Source: Cupriavidus necator
GTDB taxonomy: Bacteria; Pseudomonadota; Gammaproteobacteria; Burkholderiales; Burkholderiaceae
Reading direction: 5' to 3'
Assembly: GCA_022041995.1 (NCBI GenBank)
Contig: CP074390.1
Location: 496,001-560,000 of the forward strand
DNA: 64,000 nucleotides
Of the stretch, positions 16,350 through 25,826 are shown one piece after another. Under the pieces are notes generated by a model. The model saw only the letters and a list, made by a program, of their open reading frames with translations. It searched no databases and was not told where the DNA came from. Each line of letters starts with the position of its first letter. Position 1 is the stretch's first letter. The position numbers and the translations under genes are program-made.

Positions 16350-17108
16350 ATGCACTACCAATTCGAATGGACGCCGGTGCTGTCGCAGCTGGACCGCTTC
16401 GCGGAAGGCGCGGCGATGACGCTGGCGCTCAGCTTCGGCTCGATCCTGCTTGGCACCGTGGTCGGCACCGCCGGCGCGATTGCCGCCGCTTTTGGCGGGC
16501 CCTGGCTACAGCGCGCCACCAGGGCATACGTCGAAGCCATCCGCAACACGCCCTTCCTGATCCAGCTCTTCATCATCTTCTTCGGCTTGCCGACCGTGGG
16601 CCTGCAGATCGATGCCGTCACCGCCGCTGTGATTGCGATGACCGTCAATCTCGGCGCCTACTCGACGGAAATCATCCGGGCGGGCCTGCAGGCGGTGCAC
16701 CGTTCGCAGCTTGAAGCCGCCGCCGCGCTGGGCATGACACGCTGGCAACTGATCCGCCACGTCGCGCTGGTGCCGGCCTTCGAGAAGGTCTATCCGGCCC
16801 TGACCAGCCAGTTCACGCTGATGATGCTGACCTCGAGCGTGGTGTCGACGATCTCGGTGGAAGAGCTGACGGCGGTCGCCAGCCAGGTCGATTCGCAGAC
16901 CTTCCGCACCTTCGAGAGCTACATCCTCGTCATGTTCATCTATATCGGCCTGGCACTGCTGCTGCGCGCCATGTTCGCCCTGATCGGCAATCTGGTATTC
17001 AAGCGGCGCCGCGTGGTGGCGCGCGCTCGAAAGCTGGCCCGCACGGCCCGGCTCGTGCCGCCGGCGCAAACGGAACTCACGGCCGCGGTTGCAGGGAGCG
17101 CGAAATGA
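16350..17108 (+). CDS. Amino-acid-type ABC transporter permease (HisM/GlnP family)
   Basis: 252-residue inner-membrane permease of the PAAT type with about five membrane segments and the HisM-type signature YVEAIRNTPFLIQLFIIFFG. The cytoplasmic coupling (EAA) loop is EAAAALGMTRWQLIRHVALVPAF. The basic C-terminal tail of about 45 residues (RRRVVARARKLAR) is longer than usual. Its stop overlaps the next permease start as ATGA. Heterodimer with the product of 17105 is inferred. Confidence 0.92.
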   Translation: MHYQFEWTPVLSQLDRFAEGAAMTLALSFGSILLGTVVGTAGAIAAAFGGPWLQRATRAYVEAIRNTPFLIQLFIIFFGLPTVGLQIDAVTAAVIAMTVNLGAYSTEIIRAGLQAVHRSQLEAAAALGMTRWQLIRHVALVPAFEKVYPALTSQFTLMMLTSSVVSTISVEELTAVASQVDSQTFRTFESYILVMFIYIGLALLLRAMFALIGNLVFKRRRVVARARKLARTARLVPPAQTELTAAVAGSAK

Positions 17109-17741
17109 TCACCGAGTTCTCCTGGAATCATCTTGAAATCCTGCTGCTGGCGGCACGCTGGACACTGTGGGTAACCTTGCTCGCCTTCGTCGGCGGCACG
17201 TTCGCCGGTTTCCTGGTGGCGCTGGCGCGTACCTCCAGAAGCCCGCTGCTGCGCCTTGCCAGCACGCTCTATATCCAGGTCGTGCAAGGGACACCGGTGC
17301 TGATCGTGCTGTTCCTGAGCTACTACGGACTCTCCGTGCTCGGGCTCAAGCTGTCGCCGATGGTCGCCGCCATGCTGGCGATGTCGATCTACGCCAGTGC
17401 CTATCTTGGCGAGATCTGGCGCGGCTGCATCGAGGCCGTGCCCCAGGGGCAGTGGGAAGCCAGCGAAGCGCTCGCCCTCACCCGCTGGCAGCAACTGCGC
17501 TTTGTGGTGCTGCCGCAGGCCGTCAGGCTGGCCTTGCCGCCCACGGTGGGGTTCTCGGTCCAGCTGGTCAAGAATACCTCGATCACTTCCATCATCGGCG
17601 TCATCGAACTGACCCGCGCCGGCCAACTGATCAACAACGCGACCTTCCAGCCCTTCGCGGTCTTCGTCGTCGTCGCGCTTATCTACTTCGCGCTCTGCTT
17701 CCCGCTGTCGGCGGCGGCCCGGCGCATGGAAAGGAGGCTCC

Positions 17742-17755
<14 letters not shown>
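17105..17755 (+). CDS. Amino-acid-type ABC transporter permease (HisQ/GlnP family)
   Basis: 216-residue permease, the second membrane subunit. It has the family motif TLYIQVVQGTPVLIVLFLSYYG and the coupling loop EASEALALTRWQQLRFVVLPQAV. It is translationally coupled to both neighbours: a 4-base overlap upstream and a 14-base overlap with the ATPase gene, whose ribosome site AGGAGG lies inside this gene's end. Confidence 0.92.
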
Positions 17756-18472
<717 letters not shown>

Positions 18473-18476
<4 letters not shown>

Positions 18477-19261
18477 GCCAGTGGCAAGCAGATGGTTCTT
18501 TGCGCCCGCCGGTGCTGATCTCGCTGACGGCCTATGGCGCCGACCTCGCCCTGCGCGACGGACAGGCTGCGCTGGCACGGATTGCCGCGGCCGCAGGCGC
18601 GGACGGCGTCGAGTTCCGCGGCGAACTCCAGCGCGGGCACAAGGATGAAGTCATTGAACAGCGCGAGGCCGCCGGGCAGCATGGACTGAGCGTGATCTGG
18701 TCCAGCCCGGAAGGCCTGTGGAATGATGCCGGCACCCTCGACGCCGCCGCGCTCGACCGTGCCTTCACGACCGCGCTGGCGCTCAATGCGACCCGGGTCA
18801 AGATGTCGCTTGGCGGCTATCGGGAAGGCACGGCGCTGGAAGCACTGCTCCCGTGGCTGCGGCACGACGGCATCGAACTCGTCGTGGAAAACGACCAGAC
18901 TCCCCAAGCCGGCACCGTGCCGCCGCTGCGCGATTTCTTCGCGCGTACCAGGGCGCTCGGCAAGACCGTGCCGATGACCTTCGACATGGGCAACTGGCAC
19001 TGGACCGGCGAAGACCCGCTCGACGCCGCGCAGATCCTCGGCGCCAACGTCGGCTACGTGCACTGCAAAGGCGTGCAGCGCACGCCCGCCAAATGGATCG
19101 CGGTGCCGCTTGACCAGTCGGCGGCGCCATGGCGCAGCATCTTGCGCCGCCTGCCCACGCAGGTTGCGCGTGCGATCGAATTTCCGCTGCAAGGCGACGA
19201 CCTGGTGCAGGTCACGCGCCGGCATGTCGAACTGCTGCGTTCGGTGGAGGTCCCCGCATGA
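18473..19261 (+). CDS. kguE: KguE-like sugar phosphate isomerase/epimerase
   Basis: 262-residue TIM-barrel protein of the AP-endonuclease-2/xylose-isomerase fold. The start SLTAYGADLALRDGQ and GADGVEFRGEL match the KguE pattern I know from Pseudomonas kgu operons. Putative metal/active-site residues are Glu in VVENDQTP, Asp in MTFDMGNWHW, His in GYVHCKGVQ and Glu in AIEFPLQG. The enzyme step of KguE is not well established; it is needed for 2-ketogluconate use in pseudomonads. It overlaps both neighbours by four bases. Confidence 0.85.
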
Positions 19262-20202
19262 GCACCGATCTTGACGTGGTCACCCTGGGCGAGGCGATGC
19301 TGATGCTGGTCGCCGGCGAAGCCGGGCCGCTCGAAGGCGCGCAGACCTTCCACAAGCGCACCGCCGGTGCCGAGACCAACGTGGCCATCGGCCTGTCGCG
19401 CCTGGGCCTGAAGGTCGGATGGGCCAGCCGGCTGGGCGACGACTCGATGGCGCGCTACCTGCTCGGTGAAATGCAGCGCGAAGGCGTGGATTGCAGCCAG
19501 GTGGTGTGCGAGCCCGGCGAGCGCACCGGTTTCCAGTTCAAGGGCCGGGTCGATGACGGCAGCGATCCGCCCGTCGAATACCACCGCCGCGGCTCGGCGG
19601 CGAGCCGCATGCACCCGGAACACCTGGACGACCAGTGGCTGCGGCGCTCGCGGCACCTGCACGTCACCGGCGTGTTCCCCGCGCTGGCCGCAGGCACCCA
19701 GGCCGCCACGCGCCAGGCCATCGCCACCATGCGCACTGCCGGCCGCACGATCTCGTTCGATCCCAACCTGCGGCCCACGCTGTGGGCCACGCCCGAGTTG
19801 ATGCGGGAGACGCTGAACGACCTCGCGCGGCAGTGCGACTGGGTGCTGCCCGGCATCGAAGAGGGCCGCTTCCTCACCGGCCATGCCGAGCCGGAACGCA
19901 TTGCCGCCTTCTACCGAGCCCGCGGCGCCAGGCTGGTGGTGGTGAAGCTTGGTGCCGACGGCGCCTATTTCGATGGCGAAAGCGGCACCGGCCATGTCGA
20001 GGCATTCAGCGTCGAGCGTGTCGTCGACACCGTTGGCGCCGGCGATGGCTTTGCCGTGGGCGTGATCAGCGCGCTGCTGGAGGGCCGGCCGGTGAGCGAC
20101 GCCGTCCGCCGCGGCGCATGGATCGGCGCGCGGGCGGTGCAGGTGCGGGGCGATACTGAAGGCCTGCCGACCCATGCCCAGCTGGCGGCCGCCAGTTTGT
20201 GA
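19258..20202 (+). CDS. kguK: PfkB-family 2-ketogluconate kinase
   Basis: 314-residue ribokinase-fold sugar kinase, likely phosphorylating 2-ketogluconate to 2-keto-6-phosphogluconate. It begins VVTLGEAMLMLVAGEAGPLE, has FHKRTAGAETNVAIGLSRLG (PfkB signature 1), the substrate region RRGSAASRMHPEHL, RTISFDPNLRPTLW, and the catalytic Asp in DTVGAGDGFAVG (signature 2). KDG kinases are close relatives, so the ring position is decided here by the kgu context. The ATG overlaps the kguE stop. Confidence 0.87.
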   Translation: MSTDLDVVTLGEAMLMLVAGEAGPLEGAQTFHKRTAGAETNVAIGLSRLGLKVGWASRLGDDSMARYLLGEMQREGVDCSQVVCEPGERTGFQFKGRVDDGSDPPVEYHRRGSAASRMHPEHLDDQWLRRSRHLHVTGVFPALAAGTQAATRQAIATMRTAGRTISFDPNLRPTLWATPELMRETLNDLARQCDWVLPGIEEGRFLTGHAEPERIAAFYRARGARLVVVKLGADGAYFDGESGTGHVEAFSVERVVDTVGAGDGFAVGVISALLEGRPVSDAVRRGAWIGARAVQVRGDTEGLPTHAQLAAASL

Positions 20203-20222
20203 AGCCACAGCAAGGATTTGCC

Positions 20223-21212
20223 ATGCGCAAGAATGTACTGGTGTTCCGCCCGATTCCTGAGGACCTGCTCGCCAGGATCGCGTCGGAACATGACGTGATC
20301 GTGGCCGACCCGCGCCAGCCGGCACAACGGCCTGCCTTCCGCGCCGCACTGTCGAAAGCCCACGGCCTGATCGGCTCCAGCGTGAAGCTGGGCGCGGCGG
20401 AACTGGCCGAAGCGGGCCAGTTGGAGGTGATCTCGAGTATTTCGGTGGGCGTCGACAACTACGACCTCCCCTGCCTGCACCGGCGTGGCATCACCCTGTG
20501 CCACACGCCCGGCGTACTCACCGAGACCACCGCCGACACCATCTTCGCGCTCATCATGGCCACCAGCCGCCGCCTGGTCGAGCTGGCGGCCCATGTGCGC
20601 GAAGGCCGCTGGACCGCCAACATCGGAGAGGGCCTGTTCGGCTGGGACGTGCACGGCAAGACCCTGGCGATCCTGGGCTTCGGGCGCATCGGCCAGGCCG
20701 TGGCGCGACGCGCCGCGCTCGGCTTCGGCATGGAGGTGCTCTACGTCAACGAGACCGCAGCGGCACCGCCCGACCTGGCGGGACGCACCACCCGCACGGA
20801 TCTCGACGATGCCTTGCTGCGCGCCGATATCGTCGCCGTGACGCTGCCCCTGACCGACAGCACGCGCGGCCTGATGGGCCTGCGCGAGTTCGCGCTGATG
20901 AAGCCGGGCGCCATCTTTGTCAATGGCGCGCGCGGCCAGATCGTGCAGGAAGACGCGCTGCTCGCGGCGCTCGAGAGCGGACACCTGCGCGCCGCCGGGC
21001 TGGACGTCTTCGCCACCGAGCCCCTGCCTCAGGATTCGCCGCTGCGCAGCCATCCCAAGGTGACAGCCCTGCCCCATATCGGCTCGGCCACGCATGAGAC
21101 CCGGCGTGCCATGGCCGAACTCGCCACGCGCAACCTGCTGGACGCGCTCGCCGGGCGGCAGCCGGCTGCGCGCTTCGACCTGGCGGCCTTTGCCGCCCAG
21201 GCAGCCGCCTGA
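20223..21212 (+). CDS. kguD: D-isomer 2-hydroxyacid dehydrogenase, KguD-like (2-ketogluconate-6-P reductase)
   Basis: 329-residue NAD(P)H-dependent dehydrogenase. ISSISVGVDNYDL and NTPG-equivalent HTPGVLTETTADT are the GhrB/KguD pattern; the cofactor loop is GFGRIGQAVARRAALGFGMEV; the catalytic triad is Arg in NGARGQIV, Glu in FATEPLPQ and His in LPHIGSATHE. In kgu metabolism it reduces 2-keto-6-phosphogluconate to 6-phosphogluconate, feeding the Entner-Doudoroff route. AAGGA sits ahead of the ATG at 20223; a GTG at 20199 overlapping the kguK stop is an alternative start. Confidence 0.86.
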   Translation: MRKNVLVFRPIPEDLLARIASEHDVIVADPRQPAQRPAFRAALSKAHGLIGSSVKLGAAELAEAGQLEVISSISVGVDNYDLPCLHRRGITLCHTPGVLTETTADTIFALIMATSRRLVELAAHVREGRWTANIGEGLFGWDVHGKTLAILGFGRIGQAVARRAALGFGMEVLYVNETAAAPPDLAGRTTRTDLDDALLRADIVAVTLPLTDSTRGLMGLREFALMKPGAIFVNGARGQIVQEDALLAALESGHLRAAGLDVFATEPLPQDSPLRSHPKVTALPHIGSATHETRRAMAELATRNLLDALAGRQPAARFDLAAFAAQAAA

Positions 21213-21235
21213 CTCCCCCGCAAGGACAACCCGCA

Positions 21236-22051
21236 ATGCCCGGTTCCATTCCCACGCTGTGCGGCTCGATCATGGGCGAGCCCATCACCTTCAATGTGCG
21301 CATCCACAATGCCGCCTATCGGGCGCTCGGGATCGACTACACCTTTGTGTGCTTCGGGGTGCAGGACGTGCCCGGCGCCGTGCAATCGATCCGCGCGCTC
21401 GGCGTGCGTGGCATGAATGTCTCGATGCCGCACAAGCAGGCGGTGATCCCGCATCTCGACCATCTCGACAGGACCGCCCGCGCCATCGGCGCGGTCAACA
21501 CCATCAACAATATCGATGGCGTGCTGACCGGCTACAACACCGATTGCATCGGCGCCGTGCGGGCGTTCGGGGAGGTGACGGAAGTGGCCGGCAAGCGCAT
21601 TGCGCTGCTGGGCGCGGGCGGCGCGGCGCGGGCGATGGCCTATGGCCTGCGCGAGGCCGGCGCCAGCGTGACCGTGTTCAACCGCACCGCGGCGCGTGGC
21701 GAAGAACTGGCCGGCTCGCTTGGCCTGCGCTTTGGCGGCGGGCTGACGGACTTCCGCGCGGCGGACTTCGACATGCTCGCCAACGCGACCGCCGCCGGCT
21801 TTCGCGCTCCCGATGTCAACCCGGTCCCCGGACAGCTCGCCGCACACCTGATCGTCATGGACGCTGCCTTCATCCCGGTCAGGAGCAAGCTGATCCGGGA
21901 TGCCGCCGCGCTGGGCTGCCGTACCATCGACGGCACGCGCATGATGCTGCACCAGGCCTGCGCCCAGGTCGAGTTCTACACCGGCTGCGCACGCGCGCCG
22001 ATCGAGGCAATGGAAGCGGCGCTGCTTGAGGAGATCGCTCGCCTGTCTTGA
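21236..22051 (+). CDS. Shikimate dehydrogenase family protein (AroE-like) in kgu operon
   Basis: 271-residue AroE-superfamily protein. It has the substrate-domain start GSIMGEPITFNVRIHNAAY, the catalytic Lys in MNVSMPHKQAV (about residue 65), the Asp in GYNTDCIGAV (about 103), the Rossmann loop GAGGAARAMAYGL and the NRTAARG NADP-preferring motif. The first motif departs from the SxxPxxHN of biosynthetic AroE (GEPITFNVRIHN), so a shikimate/quinate-like or other hydroxyacid substrate is more likely. It is the last gene of the PtxS-controlled operon, 23 bp after kguD. Its role there is unknown. Confidence 0.85.
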   Translation: MPGSIPTLCGSIMGEPITFNVRIHNAAYRALGIDYTFVCFGVQDVPGAVQSIRALGVRGMNVSMPHKQAVIPHLDHLDRTARAIGAVNTINNIDGVLTGYNTDCIGAVRAFGEVTEVAGKRIALLGAGGAARAMAYGLREAGASVTVFNRTAARGEELAGSLGLRFGGGLTDFRAADFDMLANATAAGFRAPDVNPVPGQLAAHLIVMDAAFIPVRSKLIRDAAALGCRTIDGTRMMLHQACAQVEFYTGCARAPIEAMEAALLEEIARLS

Positions 22052-22240
22052 GCCCCCCTGCCGCCCTTGGCTCCGGATCGATGCGGACGCGCTGCCTCAC
22101 TTCCGGAGGTCGGTCTTGGCCACCAGTGCCTTCATCACCGCATTGTCCGCCGCGATCATCGCCAAGCTTCCTGCCGGACTGTTCCTGCCCCTGGCGCCGG
22201 TCACACCGGTGACCAGCTGCGGCGCCGTGCAACGCCCGCT

Positions 22241-22870
22241 TCAGGTCAGGCGGTCCGATGTCACGACGTGGATGCCGAGCGCCGCGCCCTTCGCACACGC
22301 CACCATGGCCCTGGCAATCTGCTGCGCCGGATTAAGGCGCCAGCGACGAGGCAATACCGGCCCGAGCACTGTCAGCGCGGTCACCATGGCGCGTTCCCCG
22401 AAGCGGAACTCAGCGCGCTGCCCGCCGATCAATCCCGGGCGGACGCAGGTCAGCGATGGAAAGCCAAGCCCCGCCAGGTCGCGCTCCAGTTCGCCCTTCA
22501 CCCGGTTGTAGAAAAAGCGTGAGGCCGCGTCCGCGCCGATCGCGGAATTCAGCACGTAGGCTGGCGTGCCATGTTGCCTGGCCAGGCGCGCAACGGCGAG
22601 TGGATAGTCATGGTCCACGCGCCGGAATGTCTGCTCGGAGCCGGCAGCCCGCATCGTGGTGCCGAGCGCGCAGATGACGGCATCCGCCTGCCACCATGGC
22701 GCATCTTCCGCCAGCCGGTCGAAGTCCACCACCGGCGCCAGCAGCTTCGGGTGCGCGGGCAGCGCGCGCCGGCCCGGCGCCACTACGCTATGTACGTCCG
22801 GGTCGGCAAGCGCCTGTTCCAGGACATGGCCTCCGACCAGTCCGGTCGCTCCCACCAGCAGCAGCTTCAT
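22241..22870 (-). CDS. TIP30/HTATIP2-like NAD(P)-binding protein (atypical SDR)
   Basis: 209-residue Rossmann-fold protein starting MKLLLVGATGLVGGHVLEQAL, with ICALGTTMRAAGS and YNRVKGELE, a YxxxK pair in the place expected for atypical SDRs, then VRPGLIGG. Similar small proteins are annotated as oxidoreductases or nucleoside-sugar epimerases without a known substrate. The start at 22870 follows from the conserved Rossmann start; a longer in-frame extension would run into the divergent Bug gene. It converges on the AroE-like gene. Confidence 0.88.
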   Translation of the reverse strand: MKLLLVGATGLVGGHVLEQALADPDVHSVVAPGRRALPAHPKLLAPVVDFDRLAEDAPWWQADAVICALGTTMRAAGSEQTFRRVDHDYPLAVARLARQHGTPAYVLNSAIGADAASRFFYNRVKGELERDLAGLGFPSLTCVRPGLIGGQRAEFRFGERAMVTALTVLGPVLPRRWRLNPAQQIARAMVACAKGAALGIHVVTSDRLT

Positions 22871-23059
22871 GCTCAGCCTCTCCCTATCCACGCGCCCCAC
22901 GACACTGGTCCGCTTGAAATTGCCTGAAATTTTCACCCAATGAAAATATACGGCATTCGTTTGACGCTGTTTCCCTCCGCTCCCTAAGATCTCCCACACA
23001 GAGTTTCCCTCAACGAAACCAGATGCGCGCGCACCGCCTCGCGCCCAGGAGACAACCCG

Positions 23060-24055
23060 ATGCAGCGTCATTCCCGCCCGCGGCGTGCCATAGTCGCGGC
23101 GCTCGCCACCCTGCCCGCCTTGTGCGCCTGGACCGCACCGGCCTGCGCGGCAGAGGTATTTCCTTCGCGTCCGATCCGGCTGGTGGTGCCCTTCACGCCC
23201 GGCGGCACCACTGACATCCTGGCGCGCCTGGTTGCGCAGAAGGCTGGCGAGGCGCTGGGCCAGCAGATCGTGGTCGACAACCGTCCGGGCGCGGGCGGCA
23301 ACATCGGCGCGGAGGTGGTGGCGCGCAGTGCGGCTGACGGCTATACGCTGCTGATGGGCACGCTGGGCACGCAGGTGACCAACCAGTTCATTTATCCGCG
23401 CATGCCGTACGACAGCACCCGGGACTTCGTGCCCGTGACGCTGGTCGCCAATTCCCCCAACGTGCTGCTTGTCAACAGCACGCTGAACGCCAGGTCGGTG
23501 GGCGAACTGGTGACGCTGGCCAGGCGCGAGCCGGGCAAGATCAACTACGCCTCCACCAGCACCGGCGGGTCGCCCCACCTGTCAGGCGAGTTGCTGAACA
23601 TGATGGCGGGCGTCAGCATGCAGCACGTGCCGTACAAAGGGGCCGCCCCCGCCATGACGGACCTGCTCGCGGGCCAGGTCAACCTGATGTTCGACAACCT
23701 GCCGTCCGCGCTCGCACAGATCCAGGCTGGCAAAGTGACGGCGCTGGCGGTCACCAGTGCCAGGCGGGCCTCGGTGCTGCCCTCCGTGCCGACCGTGCGC
23801 GAGTCGGGGCTGCCGGGCTATGAAGTGAATTCCTGGTTCGGGCTGCTCGCGCCGGCCGGCACGCCGCCAGAGCGTGTGCGCCAGCTCCAGCAGGCGGTGG
23901 ACAAGGTGCTGGCCACGCCGGACGTGCGCAAGCGCATCGAACAGCTTGGCGCCGAGCCGGGCGGCGAAGGCTCCGCAGCATTCGCGGCGCAGATCAGGAG
24001 CGATACGGAAAAATGGTCGCGCGTGATCCAGACCGCCGGCATCAAGGCGCAATGA
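23060..24055 (+). CDS. Bug (TctC)-family substrate-binding protein
   Basis: 331-residue periplasmic receptor with an Arg-rich Sec signal peptide (cleavage near CAA-E), then FPSRPIRLVVPFTPGGTTDILARLV, VDNRPGAGGNIGAEVV and HVPYKGAAPAMTDLLAGQV, all Bug hallmarks. AGGAGA lies upstream of the ATG. It precedes the AtuA-like pair by 38 bp on the same strand, suggesting it feeds their substrate. Ligand unknown. Confidence 0.93.
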   Translation: MQRHSRPRRAIVAALATLPALCAWTAPACAAEVFPSRPIRLVVPFTPGGTTDILARLVAQKAGEALGQQIVVDNRPGAGGNIGAEVVARSAADGYTLLMGTLGTQVTNQFIYPRMPYDSTRDFVPVTLVANSPNVLLVNSTLNARSVGELVTLARREPGKINYASTSTGGSPHLSGELLNMMAGVSMQHVPYKGAAPAMTDLLAGQVNLMFDNLPSALAQIQAGKVTALAVTSARRASVLPSVPTVRESGLPGYEVNSWFGLLAPAGTPPERVRQLQQAVDKVLATPDVRKRIEQLGAEPGGEGSAAFAAQIRSDTEKWSRVIQTAGIKAQ

Positions 24056-24093
24056 CACGGCTGGGCAGCGCCAACCCCTGACACAAGACAACC

Positions 24094-25449
24094 ATGACCA
24101 AGACCAACACCCTTCGTATCGGCTCGGGATCGGGCTGGTGGGGCGACCGCGTGGAGCCCGCAGAGCGTTCGGCGCGCCTGGGCAAGCTCGACTACCTGTG
24201 CTTCGAGACCATGGCCGAGGCCACGGTATCGGCCGCGCAGGTGCGCAAGCGGCGCGATGCCGGCTTCGCCGGCTACGACACCTATCTCGACGAGCGCATG
24301 CGCGCAGTGCTGCCCCCCTGCATCGCCAACGGCACGCGCATCATCAGCAACCAGGGCTGGATTCATCCGCTGGGCGCGGCCAGGCGCGTGGCCGAACTCT
24401 GCGAGGAACTGGGCCTGCCCGGCGTCAGGATCGCCGCGGTCACCACCACGGACCTGACCGGGAGCATCTGCGAGCTGGATCTCACCCTGCTGGAAAGCGG
24501 CGCACCGGTTTGCTCGCTGCGTGAAACGCTGATCAGCGCCGAGCCGTACGAAGGCGCCGAGCCGATCGTCGCCGCATTGCGTGCCGGCGCGCAGATCGTG
24601 ATCACCGGGCGCGTGGCCGACCCGTCGCTGTTCCTCGCGCCCATGATCCATCATTTCGGCTGGTCTCCGGACGACGTGACGCGGCTTGCGCGCGGCAGCG
24701 CCATCGGCCATTTGCTCGAGTGCGGCGCGCAGGTGACAGGGGGATATTTCGGCGACCCCGGCTACAAGGATGTGCCGGAACCATGGAACCTGGCCTTCCC
24801 GATCGCCGAGGTGGAGGCCGACGGCAGCGCCGTGATCGGCAAGGTGGATGGCAGCGGCGGGCGCATCGACCTGCAGACGGTCAAGGAGCAGATGTTCTAT
24901 GAAGTCCACGACCCGCGCCGCTACATCACGCCGGACGTGGTGGTCGACTTCTCCACTGCGATGCTCGAACAGGTGGGGCCGGACCGCGTGCGCATCAGCG
25001 GCGTGAGCGGGCAGCCGCGCACCGACACGCTCAAGGTGTCGCTGGGCTGCACCGAAGGGCATATCGGAGAAGACATGTTCTTCTACGCGGGGCCGGGTTG
25101 CCTGGAAAAGGCCAGGCTGGCCAAACGCATCCTCGAAGCGCGCTTTGCCATGGCAAGGTTGCAGGCGGATGAGGTGCGCATCGACTTCCTGGGTGTCAAC
25201 GCCGTGCACGGCGCGGCCTCGCCCGAACCTGCGTGCGAGCCCAACGAGATCGCGGTCCGCGTCGCCGCGCGCACCCGCACGCGCGAGGAAGCCGCCAAGG
25301 TCGGCCGCGAGATCGACAGCATGGCGGTCTGCGGCCTGGCTTCCACCGGCAAGCGCGTGCCGCACCAGGACCGCACGCGCGAGATCATCGGCGTCTGGTC
25401 GGCGCTGGTGCCGCGCGCATTGATCACCTCCCAGGTCCACTATCTCTGA
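24094..25449 (+). CDS. AtuA-family protein (DUF1446, acyclic terpene utilisation-like)
   Basis: 451-residue protein of the AtuA/DUF1446 family, beginning LRIGSGSGWWGDRVEPAERS and containing SNQGWIHPLGAARRV and GRVADPSLFLAPMIHHFGW. The founding member is linked to citronellol/geraniol use in Pseudomonas, but most members sit in unrelated carboxylate clusters and the reaction is unknown. In many relatives a C-terminal domain is fused; here it is encoded separately by the next gene, nine bases downstream. Acyl-CoA dehydrogenase and IclR genes lie just beyond on the other strand. Confidence 0.88.
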   Translation: MTKTNTLRIGSGSGWWGDRVEPAERSARLGKLDYLCFETMAEATVSAAQVRKRRDAGFAGYDTYLDERMRAVLPPCIANGTRIISNQGWIHPLGAARRVAELCEELGLPGVRIAAVTTTDLTGSICELDLTLLESGAPVCSLRETLISAEPYEGAEPIVAALRAGAQIVITGRVADPSLFLAPMIHHFGWSPDDVTRLARGSAIGHLLECGAQVTGGYFGDPGYKDVPEPWNLAFPIAEVEADGSAVIGKVDGSGGRIDLQTVKEQMFYEVHDPRRYITPDVVVDFSTAMLEQVGPDRVRISGVSGQPRTDTLKVSLGCTEGHIGEDMFFYAGPGCLEKARLAKRILEARFAMARLQADEVRIDFLGVNAVHGAASPEPACEPNEIAVRVAARTRTREEAAKVGREIDSMAVCGLASTGKRVPHQDRTREIIGVWSALVPRALITSQVHYL

Positions 25450-25458
25450 GGATTCGCC

Positions 25459-25809
25459 ATGCGTGTACCACTGCGACGTCTCGCACACAGCCGCTCCGGC
25501 GACAAGGGCAATACTTCGAACACGGCGGTCATCGCCTACGCGCCGGAGTTCTACCCGCATATCAAGGCACAGCTGACCGCACCCGCGTTCAAGGCGCTGT
25601 ACGGCACGCTGATCACGGGCGCGGTCACGCGCCATGAAGTGGATGGGCTGCAGGTGCTCAATTTCGTCGCGGAGGGCGCGCTTGGCGGCGGTGTGTCGCG
25701 CAGCCTCGCGATCGACAACTACGGCAAGGCGCTGGCCAGTGCCGTGCTGCGTTTCGAAGTGGAGATACCTGACGCGTTGGCAGGCCTGCTGCGCGGGCCG
25801 GCGGCATAG
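25459..25809 (+). CDS. AtuA-associated ferredoxin-fold-like small protein
   Basis: 116 residues. The segment LRRLAHSRSGDKGNTSNTAVIAY is the conserved start of the C-terminal domain that follows AtuA in fused proteins; it continues to NFVAEGALGGGVSRSLAIDNYGK. It is therefore the detached second domain of the AtuA pair and likely forms a complex with the product of 24094. GAGGA precedes the ATG. Biochemical function is unknown. Confidence 0.88.
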   Translation: MRVPLRRLAHSRSGDKGNTSNTAVIAYAPEFYPHIKAQLTAPAFKALYGTLITGAVTRHEVDGLQVLNFVAEGALGGGVSRSLAIDNYGKALASAVLRFEVEIPDALAGLLRGPAA

Positions 25810-25826
25810 GCTCGCCGGGATGCGCG

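Noticed and set aside
22871-23578. Upstream extension of the TIP30-like gene
   Set aside because: It overlaps the divergent Bug gene, and MKLLLVGATG is the natural start of the fold.
23818-25635. 605-codon minus-strand frame opposite the AtuA pair
   Set aside because: No recognisable domain; overlaps three well-supported plus-strand genes.
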